DNA of 64,000 nt from Cereibacter sphaeroides. Lineage in GTDB: Bacteria; Pseudomonadota; Alphaproteobacteria; Rhodobacterales; Rhodobacteraceae. Position 1 is the first letter of the stretch; each line of letters opens with the position of its first letter. Positions 24,727-32,563 of this stretch are shown piece after piece. The translations under genes and the position numbers were made by a program. The DNA is taken from the NCBI GenBank assembly GCA_003243455.1, contig QFQS01000001.1:1550001-1614000 (forward strand), written 5' to 3'. The notes under the pieces are model-generated. The model made no database searches, was not told the DNA's origin, and saw nothing but the letters and a program-made list of their open reading frames with translations.

Positions 24727-26096
24727 TTCCGCGACTCCTCGATACGCGGCGCCCGACGCCAGAATCGCACCATCAGCAGTACGGCAGCGCAGGTCAGCCC
24801 GATCACCAGTCCCAGCCATAAGCCCGCCGCGCCATATCCCAGCGGAAACGCCAGAACATAGCTGGCCGGAATGCCGATCAGCCAATAGCTGATCGCGGCG
24901 ATCACCATCGGCCCCCGCGTGTCCTTGATCCCCCGCAAAAGGCCCAACGCCATCACCTGCGCGGCATCGGCCATCTGGAACATGGCGGCCATGATCAAAA
25001 GCGTGACCCCGATGGCAATGATCGCCTCGCTGTCAGGATTGGCCCGATCCAGAAAGACGGCGATCAGCGGATGCGGCCATAGCAAGAATAACGCCACCAT
25101 CGAAAGCCCGAAGCCCATCGATAGCGCCACGGCGATCCGCGCCGCATCGTGCAACCCCCGCACGTCACCCGCGCCATTGGCCCGTCCGACCCGTACCGTC
25201 GCAGCACTCGACAAGCCCAGATGCACCATAAAGGCCAGCGCCGTTACCTGGATGGCGATGCCATGTGCCGCCAGCTCCTTCGTCCCGATCCAGCCCATCA
25301 TCAGCGCCGATGCCTCGAACAGTCCGCTTTCGGCCAACCCAGTAAGCCCGATCGGCAGACCAAGCCGGAACACCTGCCGCAGCGCCGCCGGATCGGCGCG
25401 CCAGAAGCGCTGGAACAGGTGGAACCGCCGCAGTTCCGGCAGCCAGGCCGCATAGATGGCCAGCACCAGCACAGTTAGCAGCTGCGACCCGACCGAGGCG
25501 CAGGCGGCGCCCCGCACTCCCAGCTCAGGGAAGCCCCAATGGCCAAAGATCAGCGCCCAGTTGACCAATATGTTCAACCCGACCGCAGCAATCGTCGCCC
25601 ATAGCATCGCTTGCGTGCGCCCAAGCGCTGCAAGATAGCTTTTCAGCGACATCACCAGCAGCGCCGGAACCATGCCCAGCCCCGCGATGCGCAGGAAATC
25701 TTGGGTCAGCTGCGCGACCTCTTCATGCTGACCCAGCGCCAACATGATCGGGCGCGACCACCAGAACAGCGGATAGCACAGCACGCCAAAGGCAATGGAC
25801 AGCCACAGCCCCATCCGCGCATCGCGACGCACCTGCGCCTCGTCCCCTCGGCCCAGCGCGGTCGCCACCATCGGCATGACCGCCTGCGCGAAACCCGACC
25901 CCAGGATGAAGATCACGAAAAAGCTCGACGCACCCAGCACACCCGCCGCCAGCGCCGTGACCGAATACCAGCCCAGCATCACCGTATCGGTGACATGCAA
26001 AGCCATCTGCGCCAGGTTGCTGCCGATCAGCGGCAGACCAAGCGACAGCGTCGCCCCGGCATGGGCGCGCAAGCTTTGTGATGCGGATTGTTCCAT
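24705..26096 (-). CDS. MATE family efflux transporter
   Basis: 463 residues, twelve predicted helices in two halves. The N-terminal half begins LGLPLIGSNLAQMALHVTDTVML, with the usual helix 1 motif, and continues GWYSVTALAAGVLGASSFF; the second half starts FRLGLPIGLTGLAESGLFEA. MATE proteins export cationic drugs and metabolites against Na+ or H+. This is the NorM-like branch. Start ATG 26096 gives MEQSASQSLRAH; the longer upstream frame runs into the GST promoter region. No regulator gene is adjacent. Confidence 0.9.
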   Translation of the reverse strand: MEQSASQSLRAHAGATLSLGLPLIGSNLAQMALHVTDTVMLGWYSVTALAAGVLGASSFFVIFILGSGFAQAVMPMVATALGRGDEAQVRRDARMGLWLSIAFGVLCYPLFWWSRPIMLALGQHEEVAQLTQDFLRIAGLGMVPALLVMSLKSYLAALGRTQAMLWATIAAVGLNILVNWALIFGHWGFPELGVRGAACASVGSQLLTVLVLAIYAAWLPELRRFHLFQRFWRADPAALRQVFRLGLPIGLTGLAESGLFEASALMMGWIGTKELAAHGIAIQVTALAFMVHLGLSSAATVRVGRANGAGDVRGLHDAARIAVALSMGFGLSMVALFLLWPHPLIAVFLDRANPDSEAIIAIGVTLLIMAAMFQMADAAQVMALGLLRGIKDTRGPMVIAAISYWLIGIPASYVLAFPLGYGAAGLWLGLVIGLTCAAVLLMVRFWRRAPRIEESRNQSVASF

Positions 26097-26303
26097 CGGA
26101 CCTATGCAGTATCTCGGGTTCAAAAGCGGGACAAGCGCCCAATAATCAGGCAGAGTGAAAACAACCTTCGGCTGTGCCAGAGTGACCCGCGGCACTCGCC
26201 GGGGCTTTGCCGGAAGCGTCATCGGCGCGACGGAAATATGTCTCCGGTTCGCCCTTCGCCGCGCTACTGTGCCCGCAAAGCTTTGCCCTGGAAGGAGCCT
26301 AGA

Positions 26304-26939
26304 ATGCTGACCCTTTACGGTGTTTATCGCTCACGCGCCTCGCGCCCGCTATGGCTGCTGGCCGAAGCGGGAATGGACTACACCCATGTTCCCGTCATCC
26401 AGGGCTATCGCCTGCCCGATGCAGGCGCAGTCGATGCGCCGCTGAATACCGCCTCGCCGGATTTCCTTGCGGTCAACCCGATGGGACAGATCCCGACGCT
26501 GACCGATGGCGATCTGCTTTTGACCGAATCCATGGCGATCACGCTTTATCTCGCCGAATGCGCCGGCCCGTCGCTTGGCCCAAAGAACCTCGCCGAGCGC
26601 GCGCAGATGACCAACTGGGCGCTTTTCGCCGCGACCTCGATCGAGGCCCCTGCCCTCAGCCTGCTGCAGGCCTCGCCCGAGGATGAGGCGGCGATTACCG
26701 ACGCGACCAACCGCCTGCGCCGCCCGCTGGCGCGGCTTGAGGCGCATCTGACCCGGCACGACTGGCTGCTCGACCGCTTTTCGGCTGCCGACATCTGCGT
26801 TGGTGAATGCCTGCGCTACGCACAGGGCAGCAAGGCCCTGACCGCCGAGTTTCCCAACAGCTTCGCCTGGCTCGCGCGCTGTCAGGCGCGGCCCGGTTTT
26901 CAGGCGATGTGGCAGAAACGCTCGGCCGAACCGGCCTGA
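26304..26939 (+). CDS. Glutathione S-transferase family protein
   Basis: 211 residues. N-terminal thioredoxin-like domain: MLTLYGVYRSRASRPLWLL with Tyr/Ser/Arg at the usual glutathione-activating positions, VNPMGQIPTLTDGDLLLTES (cis-Pro and glutathione gamma-Glu site), then an all-helical C-terminal domain with DRFSAADICVGECLRYAQ (N-capping box SAADI). Likely a cytoplasmic conjugating or reducing enzyme of unknown substrate. The ATG at 26304 follows GGAAGGAG; a long open frame upstream crosses the divergent MATE start and is not used. Confidence 0.88.
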   Translation: MLTLYGVYRSRASRPLWLLAEAGMDYTHVPVIQGYRLPDAGAVDAPLNTASPDFLAVNPMGQIPTLTDGDLLLTESMAITLYLAECAGPSLGPKNLAERAQMTNWALFAATSIEAPALSLLQASPEDEAAITDATNRLRRPLARLEAHLTRHDWLLDRFSAADICVGECLRYAQGSKALTAEFPNSFAWLARCQARPGFQAMWQKRSAEPA

Positions 26940-26947
26940 GCCGCCGC

Positions 26948-28402
26948 TCAGAGCGTGTTCTTGTAGATCTGCCCCGCCTTCATGATGACCCGGAAATTCT
27001 TCTCCGGGTCAGCCACCAGCGAAAGATCGGCGGTCGGGTCGCCCTCGACCAGCAGCATGTCCGCATGTGCCCCATTGGCGATGATGCCAAGCGCGCCGGG
27101 ATAAGGATTGCGCAGGCCCGACATGCCAAGGATGAAGGCGTTATCCGCTGTCGCCAGTTTCAGCGCCTGCGCGGGCGTATACCAACGAGTCATATAGGCA
27201 AGGTTCCGGCCCTGAGTGGCCGTGGCAGCCGCATCGAACAGGATGTCCGATCCCCAGCCGGTCGGGATCTTGTGCTTGATGGCTAGCTCGTAGGCCTGAT
27301 CGGTGCCTTCCCAAAGCAGACGCTGCTTGGCAATCACGGATTCGGGCAGGTTCGGGTTGGCAAGCGCCTGCACAAAAGGCTGGATCGACCAGACCACATT
27401 CCGGTCAGCCATCATCTTTACGCTGTCCTCGTCGGCAAGCTGGCCATGCTCGATGCACTTCACACCCGCCGTAAGGCAACGCTGGATACCGCGCGGGGTA
27501 TAGACATGTGCAGCAACGTAAGTGCCCCAGTCCTCGGCGGCCAGAACGGCGGCCTCGACCTCTTCCGGCAGGAACTGGGTTACGTCGATCGGGTCATAGA
27601 AAGATGACGCCCCGCCCCCGGCCACGATCTTGATCTGGCTCGCCCCCTGCATCAGCTGCTCTCGAGTCGCGCGAAGCACCGCATCGCGGCCATCGGCCAG
27701 AGCGGTGGCCATCAGTGCGTCCGACCGGCTTAGGTTCCCTTGCGACCCCGGCAGTTCCCAGATCAGGCGGAAATCTCCGTGGCCCGAGGTCTGCGAGATC
27801 ATCGCGCCGCTGGGATAGATACGTGGCCCTTTCACCGCGCCCGCATCGATGGCGCGCTTCAGCGGAAAGGATGGCCCGCCCAGATCGCGGATGGTGGTAA
27901 AGCCGCGCATCAGCGTCCGCTCGGCCTGCGCTGCCGCCGCCAGATGGATGTCGCCCGCATCCGCCGTCATTAGCTGCGCCACCGGCAGGCCGCACAGCAT
28001 CGTGTGCCAATGCGCGTCGATCAGCCCCGGCATCAGCGTGCGTCCGGCGGCGTCAATAACCGTGGCGCCATCGGGCGGGGCGACCGCCCCTTGCGCCACC
28101 TCGGCAATCATTCCGCCCTGCACCAGAACCGAGACGCCCTCGCGTGTGTTCAGTTCCAGCCCGTCGAACAGCCGCGCATTGGTGAACAGCACCGGCGGAA
28201 CAGCTGCGGTTTGCGCTTTCGCCCCCGAATAAGCCGACAGCCCCAGCAGCGCGACCGAGGCCGAAGACCCCGCGATGAAGCCCCGCCGGGTCAGATCCTG
28301 CCCCAATCGTCGGTTGATCGCCCGCACCTCTGCCGAACAGCAGCTGCACCCCGGGCGGGCGACGACATGGTGGCACTTGTTCGGCAGCACGGGACGGGTC
28401 AT
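26948..28402 (-). CDS. Tat-exported metal-dependent amidohydrolase with cysteine-rich N terminus
   Basis: 484 residues, amidohydrolase superfamily (imidazolonepropionase/prolidase-like group). Metal ligands are visible: DAHWH (HxH), SQIKIVAGGG (the carbamylated Lys), AAHVYT, CIEHGQL and GWGSD (Asp). A twin-arginine signal LTRRGFIAG (RR at 39-40) with a hydrophobic stretch to about 62 sends it to the periplasm. Unusually, about 38 residues precede the arginines and hold C10, C19, C21 and C22 plus H11/H12, which could bind a metal. The ATG at 28402 has GGAG upstream. Substrate unknown; possibly acyl-peptides or a cyclic amide. Confidence 0.85.
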   Translation of the reverse strand: MTRPVLPNKCHHVVARPGCSCCSAEVRAINRRLGQDLTRRGFIAGSSASVALLGLSAYSGAKAQTAAVPPVLFTNARLFDGLELNTREGVSVLVQGGMIAEVAQGAVAPPDGATVIDAAGRTLMPGLIDAHWHTMLCGLPVAQLMTADAGDIHLAAAAQAERTLMRGFTTIRDLGGPSFPLKRAIDAGAVKGPRIYPSGAMISQTSGHGDFRLIWELPGSQGNLSRSDALMATALADGRDAVLRATREQLMQGASQIKIVAGGGASSFYDPIDVTQFLPEEVEAAVLAAEDWGTYVAAHVYTPRGIQRCLTAGVKCIEHGQLADEDSVKMMADRNVVWSIQPFVQALANPNLPESVIAKQRLLWEGTDQAYELAIKHKIPTGWGSDILFDAAATATQGRNLAYMTRWYTPAQALKLATADNAFILGMSGLRNPYPGALGIIANGAHADMLLVEGDPTADLSLVADPEKNFRVIMKAGQIYKNTL

Positions 28403-28545
28403 TGGTCGCTCCATTTGAGTCTGACACGAGCCTAGGTTCGCACGATGACAGGCGCGCGTCACCCCGATACGGCCTCCACATCTTGCGTGTGACCCCCTGG
28501 GAATGGTCTACTCCTTCCCCAAACCAGAACAAGAATCGAGCAGAC

Positions 28546-30501
28546 ATGGCCAACGACCTTCTCTCAGGCACGCCCGAAGCCTATGACGCCTCTTCGATCG
28601 AGGTGCTTGAGGGGCTGGAGCCTGTGCGTAAGCGCCCCGGCATGTATATCGGCGGCACGGACGAGCGTGCGCTGCACCATCTGGTGGCCGAAATCCTGGA
28701 CAACGCGATGGACGAGGCGGTGGCGGGCCATGCCAACCGCATCGAGGTCGAACTGCACGAGGACTACTCCGTCACCATCCGCGACAACGGCCGGGGGATG
28801 CCGGTCGACCCTCACCCGAAATTCCCCGGCAAGTCGGCACTTGAGGTCATCCTCTGCACACTGCACGCGGGCGGCAAGTTCTCGAACAAGGCCTATTCCA
28901 CGTCCGGTGGCCTGAACGGCGTCGGATCGTCGGTCGTCAACGCCTTGTCCGACCATGTGCGGGTCGAGGTGGCGCGGAACAAGGAACTCTACGCCCAGGA
29001 ATTCTCGCGCGGCATCCCGCAAGGCCCGGTCGTGAAAATCGGCCCCGCGCCGAACCGTCGCGGCACGACGGTGACCTTCCACCCGGATGCCGAGATTTTC
29101 GGCCACCTGCAGTTCAAGCCCGCCCGTCTGTTCAAGATGACGCGGTCCAAGGCCTATCTGTTCTCGGGCGTCGAAATCCGCTGGAAGTCCGCCATCCCCG
29201 ACGGCGACACGCCGCAAGAGGCGGTCTTTCACTTCCCCGGCGGCCTTGCCGACTACCTGAACGAACAGACCAACGGCCACACCACCTATGCCGAGCGTCC
29301 CTTCGCCGGGAAGGTCGGGTTTCAGGAGAAGTTCGGCCTGCCCGGCTCGGTCGAATGGGCGATCAACTGGTCCCCCGTCATGGACGGCTCGATCCATTCC
29401 TACTGCAACACCGTCCCCACGCCCGAAGGCGGCACGCATGAGGCTGGCTTCTGGGCCGCGATCCTGAAGGGCGTCCGCGCCTATGGCGAGCGGATCAAGA
29501 ACCGCAAGGCGGAGTTGATTACCCGCGACGATATGGTGGCGGGGGGCGTCGCCCTGATCTCGATCTTCATCCGCGAGCCCTCCTTTGTCGGCCAGACCAA
29601 GGACCGGCTGTCGACGGAAGAGGCCGCGCGGCTGGTCGAAAACTCGGTCCGCGACCACTTCGACAACTGGCTGGCGGCGGACAACAAATCGGCCGGCGCG
29701 ATCCTCGATTTCCTGGTGCTGCGGGCCGAGGAACGGCTGCGGCGCAAGCAAGAGAAAGAGACGCAGCGCAAGACGGCCACCAAGAAGCTGCGCCTGCCCG
29801 GCAAGCTGGTCGACTGCTCGGCCACCAACCGCGACGGGACCGAGCTTTTCATCGTCGAAGGCGACAGCGCCGGTGGTTCCGCCAAGATGGCGCGAGACCG
29901 CAGCAATCAGGCCCTTCTCCCCCTCCGCGGCAAGATCCTGAACGTCCTTGGCGCCGCCAGCGGCAAGATGGGGGCGAACCAGGAGATCAGCGATCTTTGC
30001 CAGGCGCTTGGCGTTTCCATGGGCACCAAGTTCAACGTCGACGACCTGCGCTATGACAAGGTCATCATCATGACCGACGCCGACGTCGACGGCGCCCATA
30101 TCGCCTCGCTCTTGATGACCTTCTTCTTCACCCAGATGCGGCCGATGATCGACAAGGGCCACCTCTACCTCGCCTGCCCGCCCCTCTACCGCCTGACCCA
30201 AGGCGCCAGGCGCATCTACGTGCAGGACGATGCCGAGAAAGAGCGGATGCTGGAGACCGGCCTTGGCGGCAAGGGCAAGATCGACGTCCAGCGCTTCAAG
30301 GGTCTGGGCGAGATGGACGCCAAGGACCTGAAAGACACCACGATGAACCCCCTGACCCGCAAACTGATCCGGGTCGAGATCGACGAGGACGAACCGGGCG
30401 AAACCGGCGATCTGGTCGAGCGGCTGATGGGCAAGAAGCCCGAGCTGCGGTTCCAGTATATCAGCGAGAATGCGAGGTTCGTGGAGGAGCTGGATGTGTG
30501 A
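28546..30501 (+). CDS. parE: DNA topoisomerase IV subunit B
   Basis: 651 residues. GHKL ATPase motifs EILDNAMDEAV (catalytic Glu, Asn), DNGRGMPVDPHP and TSGGLNGVGSSVVNALS, then the transducer, and the TOPRIM domain with EGDSAGGSAKMARDRSNQAL and DADVDGAHIASLL. The final FKGLGEMDAKDLKDTTMNP is typical of type IIA B subunits. Together with ParC it decatenates daughter chromosomes. The ATG at 28546 gives MANDLLSGTPEAYD; an in-frame region before it overlaps the divergent amidohydrolase. The stop overlaps the GTG of the HNH gene. Confidence 0.95.
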   Translation: MANDLLSGTPEAYDASSIEVLEGLEPVRKRPGMYIGGTDERALHHLVAEILDNAMDEAVAGHANRIEVELHEDYSVTIRDNGRGMPVDPHPKFPGKSALEVILCTLHAGGKFSNKAYSTSGGLNGVGSSVVNALSDHVRVEVARNKELYAQEFSRGIPQGPVVKIGPAPNRRGTTVTFHPDAEIFGHLQFKPARLFKMTRSKAYLFSGVEIRWKSAIPDGDTPQEAVFHFPGGLADYLNEQTNGHTTYAERPFAGKVGFQEKFGLPGSVEWAINWSPVMDGSIHSYCNTVPTPEGGTHEAGFWAAILKGVRAYGERIKNRKAELITRDDMVAGGVALISIFIREPSFVGQTKDRLSTEEAARLVENSVRDHFDNWLAADNKSAGAILDFLVLRAEERLRRKQEKETQRKTATKKLRLPGKLVDCSATNRDGTELFIVEGDSAGGSAKMARDRSNQALLPLRGKILNVLGAASGKMGANQEISDLCQALGVSMGTKFNVDDLRYDKVIIMTDADVDGAHIASLLMTFFFTQMRPMIDKGHLYLACPPLYRLTQGARRIYVQDDAEKERMLETGLGGKGKIDVQRFKGLGEMDAKDLKDTTMNPLTRKLIRVEIDEDEPGETGDLVERLMGKKPELRFQYISENARFVEELDV

Positions 30502-31295
30502 ATAGTCGAATTCTGAAGAGGATTCCGCCCGCGCACGTGACGAGGCAGCTTCGACAAGAGGCCTACTTTGGCTGCGCCAAGTGTGGAAATCCTATTTTGG
30601 AGTATCACCACATCATCCCGTGGCACGAGATCAACCACCACGATCCCGAACATATGATTGCTCTCTGCCCTACTCATCACCATGAGATAGAGAAACTCCC
30701 ACGCGCGAGCGCCTATAAGGTTAAGCAAAATCCATTTAATGGTCTAGAAAAGAGATTTAGAGGGTTCTTAGGCACAGACAAAGAGAAACCAACCTTTGTA
30801 TTTGGTTCAAACATCTCTCTTTCAAAGCCAAATGTTCTAGTGATTTTTCAAGTTCCCTTTGTGCGCTATCGCATCGCAGATGGACAAAGCCTTGTAAGCA
30901 TTTTTATTCCAAGATCGGATTTCTGGCCGGAAGTCGAGATAGTTGACAACGATGTCGTTGCAACAGTTTCCGATTTTTGGGACATCGAATTCTCGACAAA
31001 TTATCTCCGCTTCAGAAAAAGAAAAGGCCACAACTTCTTTTGTGTTGATCTTCGGCAAGAGCACGCCGAGATCAGTGGGGATTTGTTGATTGGGCCAGAT
31101 AGATTGCTTATCTCCCCTTCTAAGTTCAGCTTTCAGGGGGTTACACTTTCGCATTGCAAAAGCGGAGGGCCTATTAGTTTCGAGAGTAATGTGCGATTGC
31201 TACGACCAAATTTTGCAATGACAAGACCGCAAGCTAAATTTTTCTTTAATCCGCTGAGTGAAATTGATGAGGGCGCCATTTTTGGCTCCGCCTGA
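30498..31295 (+). CDS. HNH-nuclease-domain protein, AT-rich, probably acquired
   Basis: 265 residues. The N-terminal HNH fold has C26-x2-C29, H37-H38-I-I-P-W, then C57-x2-H60, the arrangement of a zinc-stapled HNH endonuclease with catalytic histidine. The C-terminal 190 residues (beta-rich; FVRYRIADGQSLVSIFIPRS, HNFFCVDLRQEHAEI) match no family I know. Start is the GTG at 30498, overlapping the parE stop by 4 bases, so translation may be coupled. Base use is strikingly different from parE: 30721-30780 has 21 G or C in 60. The stop codon lies inside an 11-bp inverted repeat. A cargo or defence role is inference only. Confidence 0.75.
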   Translation: MNSRILKRIPPAHVTRQLRQEAYFGCAKCGNPILEYHHIIPWHEINHHDPEHMIALCPTHHHEIEKLPRASAYKVKQNPFNGLEKRFRGFLGTDKEKPTFVFGSNISLSKPNVLVIFQVPFVRYRIADGQSLVSIFIPRSDFWPEVEIVDNDVVATVSDFWDIEFSTNYLRFRKRKGHNFFCVDLRQEHAEISGDLLIGPDRLLISPSKFSFQGVTLSHCKSGGPISFESNVRLLRPNFAMTRPQAKFFFNPLSEIDEGAIFGSA

Positions 31296-31316
31296 TTTGA
31301 CCCGTGTCAAATCAGG
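31291..31316. repeat. Inverted repeat covering the HNH gene stop codon
   Basis: CCTGATTTGAC (31291-31301) and GTCAAATCAGG (31306-31316), 4-base loop CCGT, perfect 11-bp arms. The HNH stop TGA is within the left arm. No T-run follows, so it is a stem at the transcript end rather than a classic terminator. Confidence 0.85.
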
Positions 31317-31445
31317 CCGCGCCCGACCGCCCCCTCGGGCGGGCGCGATTGCGCCCACCCGGCGGTCAGGCCCGACCTGACCCAAGCGAATACGCAAACG
31401 GATAACCCCTTGCCCTGCGGCTCACGCCTCCGGGCAATCGGCCCG

Positions 31446-31470
31446 GGAAACCTTCCACTGGAAGGTTTCC
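31446..31470. repeat. Palindrome with 12-bp arms
   Basis: GGAAACCTTCCA (31446-31457), one central C, TGGAAGGTTTCC (31459-31470), perfect. Flanked by CGGCCC and CTTTCGGCCC. It belongs to the cluster of inverted repeats after the HNH gene. Confidence 0.85.
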
Positions 31471-31504
31471 TTTCGGCCCTCTGGCGCCTCAACGGCGATG
31501 CTCC

Positions 31505-31564
31505 GTAGGGTGCGTGCTTGCACGCACCGCCCGCGACCGTGGTGCGTGCAAGCACGCACCCTAC
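31505..31564. repeat. REP-like element: 24-bp perfect inverted repeat
   Basis: Left arm 31505-31528 starts GTAGGGTGCGTGCTTGCACG, 12-base loop (31529-31540), right arm 31541-31564 ends CACGCACCCTAC. All 24 bases pair. Each arm is itself nearly palindromic (GTGCGTGC-TT-GCACGCAC). The GTAGGGTGCG...CGCACCCTAC form is that of many bacterial REP or MITE-like intergenic elements. Only one copy was noticed in the window. Confidence 0.9.
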
Positions 31565-31627
31565 TGTTTGCCAAATAGAAAATCCGTGCCAACCTCGCCC
31601 CGCTTTCCCGCTGCCGATCGGATTCTC

Positions 31628-32497
31628 ATGACACGCTTCATTACCCTCTTTGCCGCCCTGTCCTTCCTTGCCGCCCCTGCTCTGGCTCAGACTCCGCCCG
31701 AGATACAGAAGATCACCGACCAGAACTTCGCGGCCTGCCGCGAGGCGGGTGGCAATCCCTCGATCGCCGATGGCTATCTGACCGAGCGTGACATGAACGG
31801 CGACGGCAAGCCGGACTATGTGATGAACCTGTCCGGCCTGACCTGCGAGAATGCCTACAGCTATTTCTGCGGATCCGCCGGTTGCCCGGTGACGGCCTGG
31901 GCATCCAGCCCGACAGGATTGCAGGTGATCTGGGAAGGCTATGCGCAGGACGTCCAGTTCGAAGGCAACACGATGGTCGCCTTCCTGCACGGACAGTTCT
32001 GTGATCCACCCGCCGCAGGCGTAGACGGCTGCGAAGAACGCATCGCCTTCGACGCCCCTGCGGCAGCCGCCGCGCCCGCTGCCGACCCGGCCCCGGCGGA
32101 CACTCCACCCCCGTCCGACCGCTGGGAATTGCGCCAGCCCGCAGGCTCGCCCGCCGTCGCGGTGATCGGTGGCCCCGGCAACCTGCGCAGCATGGCGGCC
32201 TTCTGCCTGCAGGGGCAGCCCTGGCTGGCGCTGCTGTTCCACCAGTCGACGGTCAGTGACACGGTGCAGGTGGCATTCGGGTTTTCGTCCCAGCCGATGG
32301 CAGGACCCGCCACCCGCAGCGCCGGAACCGGCGGTACCTATGTGATCGGGCTGGCGAACAACCCGCTGGTCGGCCTGCTTGCCGGCCGCGACAGCCAGGT
32401 CGTTTTCTCGGCAGACGGGGTGGCGCTTGGTGCGATCTCTCTTTCGGGGTCGACCAAGGCGCTGCGGGGCGCGCTGTCGGCCTGCATGAAGCTCTGA
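31628..32497 (+). CDS. Secreted hypothetical protein with EF-hand-like loop
   Basis: 289 residues. Sec signal peptide 1-20 (LFAALSFLAAPALAQ). The mature part starts with a domain holding GYLTERDMNGDGKPDYVMNL, where D-x-N-x-D-G-x-x-D resembles a calcium-binding EF-hand/VCBS-type loop, and several cysteines (CENAYSYFCGSAGCP). A low-complexity Ala/Pro linker (about 144-165) separates a C-terminal beta-rich domain (SMAAFCLQGQPWLALLFHQS). Function not recognised. Start ATG 31628; the open frame upstream lies in the repeat cluster. Confidence 0.75.
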   Translation: MTRFITLFAALSFLAAPALAQTPPEIQKITDQNFAACREAGGNPSIADGYLTERDMNGDGKPDYVMNLSGLTCENAYSYFCGSAGCPVTAWASSPTGLQVIWEGYAQDVQFEGNTMVAFLHGQFCDPPAAGVDGCEERIAFDAPAAAAAPAADPAPADTPPPSDRWELRQPAGSPAVAVIGGPGNLRSMAAFCLQGQPWLALLFHQSTVSDTVQVAFGFSSQPMAGPATRSAGTGGTYVIGLANNPLVGLLAGRDSQVVFSADGVALGAISLSGSTKALRGALSACMKL

Positions 32498-32563
32498 ACC
32501 CCGTCCAGTTGTCACAACCGCGCGTCACTATCAGCCCGATTCTATTCGAAAAAAGGAAAAACG

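Larger units (their letters stand above)
31296..31627. other. Gene-free 332-base gap with clustered inverted repeats
   Basis: No gene is supported here. It contains the repeat at the HNH stop, a GC stem (GCGCCCG near 31319 with CGGGCGGGCGC near 31337-31347), TTGCCC/GGGCAA arms (about 31411 and 31432), the 12-bp-arm palindrome at 31446-31470 and the 24-bp-arm element at 31505-31564. The next gene begins at 31628. Confidence 0.8.

Noticed and set aside
28564..30201. 545-codon open frame on the minus strand opposite parE
   Set aside because: A GC-rich antisense shadow of parE: no motifs, no ribosome site, composition dictated by the parE codons.
30498..31295. HNH gene as a homing endonuclease or intein remnant in parE
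   Set aside because: parE is full length with intact motifs, and the HNH gene lies after its stop rather than within it.
31307..32515. 402-codon minus-strand frame over the repeat cluster and the secreted protein gene
   Set aside because: It crosses the REP-like hairpin and opposes a gene with signal peptide and good codon pattern; low-complexity Arg/Gly product.
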